A stretch of DNA of 33,267 nt. It comes from Aquisphaera insulae (GTDB taxonomy: Bacteria > Planctomycetota > Planctomycetia > Isosphaerales > Isosphaeraceae). Of the stretch, positions 31,508 to 33,267 are shown one piece after another. The position numbers were made by a program, and so were the translations under genes. Below the pieces are notes generated by a model that saw only the letters and a program-made list of their open reading frames with translations, was not told the DNA's origin and did no database searches. The DNA is taken from contig NZ_JAALJH010000091.1 in NCBI RefSeq assembly GCF_011064615.1, positions 1 through 33,267 on the forward strand. The letters are read 5' to 3'. Each line of letters opens with the position of its first letter. Position 1 is the stretch's first letter.

Positions 31508-33267
31508 GCGTCACCTCCGACTTCATGGGTGGTGACCACATCGGGTCCGGCACCGGGGATTCGCACCGTCTGGACCGCCCGACGCGGGACGGACGCATGC
31601 CCGTGGAGGTGGCTGGGCGGCAAGGCGTGGGCCATCCGTCGCCGGAGGAAGCGGCGGAGCCGGAGGAGCCCCAGCGGCAAGACCAGGGACGCGACCGCCG
31701 CCGAGAGGAACTCCGTCGAGTAGCTGCCCCAGAGCTTCCGATTGCTCGCCTCGAGGACCAGCGCGAGGACTCCCCTGGCCAGGCGGCGGAGCTCGCGGGC
31801 GGCCTGATAGACGACCGGGAGCCCCAGGGAGTCCTGATCGCGGACCCAGAAGATATGGGTGCGGATGAATCCGTACTCGTCTTCCAGCACCCGCCGCCGC
31901 CGGAGGACCTGTTCCATGGTCTGGGACGCGCGGGCGACCAATCCGTTGAGGGCCACCCGCTGGCGGAGGAGCAGATCCCGATGCCGGACGTCGAGCGTCG
32001 CGAACTCGTCCCGGGCGGGCCCCTGCCGCGCCGCGTCCAGCCGCTCGATCAGGGCGTCCCGCTCCATCTGGTCCGCCTGGGCGTCCTCGATCAGCTCGAG
32101 CTCAACGTTCGAGAGCCCGTTCTCGTAGAACTGGAGCTGCGCCTCGATCGAGGCCTGCTCGTTGCGGAGCAGCCGCTCGCGCTCCGGGCCGATCCGGCGG
32201 AAGTCGTTGGTGAGCCGGAGGGCATCCAGCCGGCTGACGCTCTGGTCGTCGAGGAGCTGCTTGATCTCGGCGAAGTCGTCGAGGGCCCGGTCGGCCAGGG
32301 CTTTCTGCTCCTCGAGGTCGGGCTTGGTGCCGGCGGCAAGGGCCTGCTCGAGCCGGACGATGCGGGCCTCCAGGTCCAGGAGCTCCGCCAGCCTGCCCGC
32401 CCGGTAGCGGTCGAGCGGGTCGTCGGATTGCTCGGCCCGCGTCTCCTCGGTCTCCGCGGCGCGTTTCAGGTCCCGCTGGCGGGACTCCGCGAGGGCTCGA
32501 TACCGCGACTGCAACTGGTCGAGGCTCCGCTGGGCGACCCTGGCCCTGGCCTCGTTGAGGCGGACGTTGAGCTCGCGGACTTCCGCCAGCTTCTGGGCGC
32601 GATCGAGCCGGGCCTCGGCCTCCTTGATCCGGAGCGAGACCACGGCGGCCTTCAGCGTCTCATTGGTCAGCCGCTCCTGCTCGAGCCGGCGGGCCGTCGG
32701 GCTCGCGGCGGCCGCGAGCACCGACGATCGATCCTGGCCGGCGGCCCGGAGGGTCGCAAGCTGCTGGAAGAGGGAATCGCGCTCCTGCCGCATGGCCTCC
32801 TGGGCCGGCCCCGCCTTGGAGATCTCGGCCCGGGACGCTTCGAGTCGGGCCTGCGCCTCCTTCAGCTCCGCCTTGGCGGCCTCGATCGCCTGCTTCGTGT
32901 CCCCTCGGTCCGCGTCGGTGGCCCCCTTCGCTGGATCGCGGGACGAGGCCGGCGCGGCGAGCTTCTCCTCGACGCGGCGGAGGTCCGCGCGGGCCACCTC
33001 GGCCAGCTTCTCCGGGCTGGTCTCGGGGTGGGTCAGCTCTTTCAGGCGCCTGTCCGCCTTCTCGTACTCATCGAGCTGGGCCTGCCGCTCCTGGAGGACC
33101 TCGCGCGGCACGGTCGCGGCGGGCGGATTCGCGGCCTCATCCGTCCCCGGACGCGGGAGATCGGCCGCGCGGAGCTGCTCCCGGGTCTGGGCTCGCAGCG
33201 TCGCGATGTCGAGCGGCGGGTCCGCCGAGCCATGGTCGGCCGCGGCCGACGTGGGGACCGACTCGGC
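31504..33267 (-). CDS. MscK/KefA-like periplasmic coiled-coil part (5' end beyond window)
   Basis: The frame stays open to the window edge, at least 587 residues; the true start and signal peptide are outside. Most of it is long coiled coil, rich in Ala, Arg, Glu, Leu and Gln (ERQAQLDEYEKADRRLKEL, EAEARLDRAQKLAEVRELN), like the periplasmic N-terminal domain of MscK/KefA. Near the C-terminus are one or two membrane segments (FLSAAVASLVLPLGLLRLRR) and a basic, His/Pro-containing tail. The stop codon overlaps the GTG of the channel gene by four bases (GTGA), so both are translated together. In enterobacterial MscK the two parts are one chain. Confidence 0.8.
   Translation of the reverse strand, partial: AESVPTSAAADHGSADPPLDIATLRAQTREQLRAADLPRPGTDEAANPPAATVPREVLQERQAQLDEYEKADRRLKELTHPETSPEKLAEVARADLRRVEEKLAAPASSRDPAKGATDADRGDTKQAIEAAKAELKEAQARLEASRAEISKAGPAQEAMRQERDSLFQQLATLRAAGQDRSSVLAAAASPTARRLEQERLTNETLKAAVVSLRIKEAEARLDRAQKLAEVRELNVRLNEARARVAQRSLDQLQSRYRALAESRQRDLKRAAETEETRAEQSDDPLDRYRAGRLAELLDLEARIVRLEQALAAGTKPDLEEQKALADRALDDFAEIKQLLDDQSVSRLDALRLTNDFRRIGPERERLLRNEQASIEAQLQFYENGLSNVELELIEDAQADQMERDALIERLDAARQGPARDEFATLDVRHRDLLLRQRVALNGLVARASQTMEQVLRRRRVLEDEYGFIRTHIFWVRDQDSLGLPVVYQAARELRRLARGVLALVLEASNRKLWGSYSTEFLSAAVASLVLPLGLLRLRRFLRRRMAHALPPSHLHGHASVPRRAVQTVRIPGAGPDVVTTHEVGGDA

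Noticed and set aside
1..33267. tRNA, rRNA, CRISPR, phage or transposon genes
   Set aside because: I looked for tRNA T-loop words, regularly spaced short repeats, integrase/transposase motifs and found none convincing.

Overview
The window is chromosomal DNA of a high-GC planctomycete, most likely of the Isosphaeraceae type (inferred). The signs are a large cysteine-rich YTV-repeat protein (a family known from planctomycete cell walls), a PEP-CTERM protein, a Tat-exported protein, strong GC bias at third codon positions and many divergent or convergent small operons. I found no rRNA, tRNA, CRISPR array, transposase or phage gene.

Layout. 1-836: a diverged 116-bp-period direct repeat, then a small exported protein. 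1001-2535: an ArsR-type repressor divergent from an Old Yellow Enzyme-type alkene reductase, with a near-perfect 18-bp palindrome between them. 2597-4875 (minus): a Tat-exported TIM-barrel-like protein and an Rrf2 regulator. 4990-9782 (minus): an AcrAB-like pair (lipoprotein adaptor, then RND permease) with a good sigma-70-like promoter and a G/C-tract inverted repeat in the gap between the two genes. 10343-12607: the YTV protein, closed by a strong terminator and followed by two mirror-image hairpin repeats. 13022-13924 (minus): a CAP/SCP-domain protein. 14220-17358: an operon of methyltransferase, alkaline-phosphatase-superfamily hydrolase and PPP-type phosphatase. 17391-17891 (minus): a Fur-family regulator. 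18526-19152 (minus): a PEP-CTERM protein. 19373-20482 (minus): a nucleotidyltransferase-HD fusion.

20639-29567 is the most distinctive part: a divergent copper/silver-type efflux locus. One arm (minus) encodes a small Cys-rich exported protein, a CusB-like adaptor with two Cys-rich metal-binding modules, a CusA-like permease and a small two-helix membrane protein. The other arm (plus) encodes a CusC/TolC-like outer-membrane factor and, with a 4-base stop/start overlap, a Met/Gly-rich exported protein. The permease keeps the Cu/Ag methionine triad but carries about 249 extra residues between the second and third methionine, plus a Gly/Met-rich loop. If there is a little-described system here, it is this metal-relay-decorated Cus-like complex.

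29501-33267 (minus): a MscK/KefA-like mechanosensitive channel encoded as two overlapping genes, a coiled-coil periplasmic part (cut by the window edge) and a membrane/channel part. All functions are assigned by reading motifs by eye; no database search was possible.
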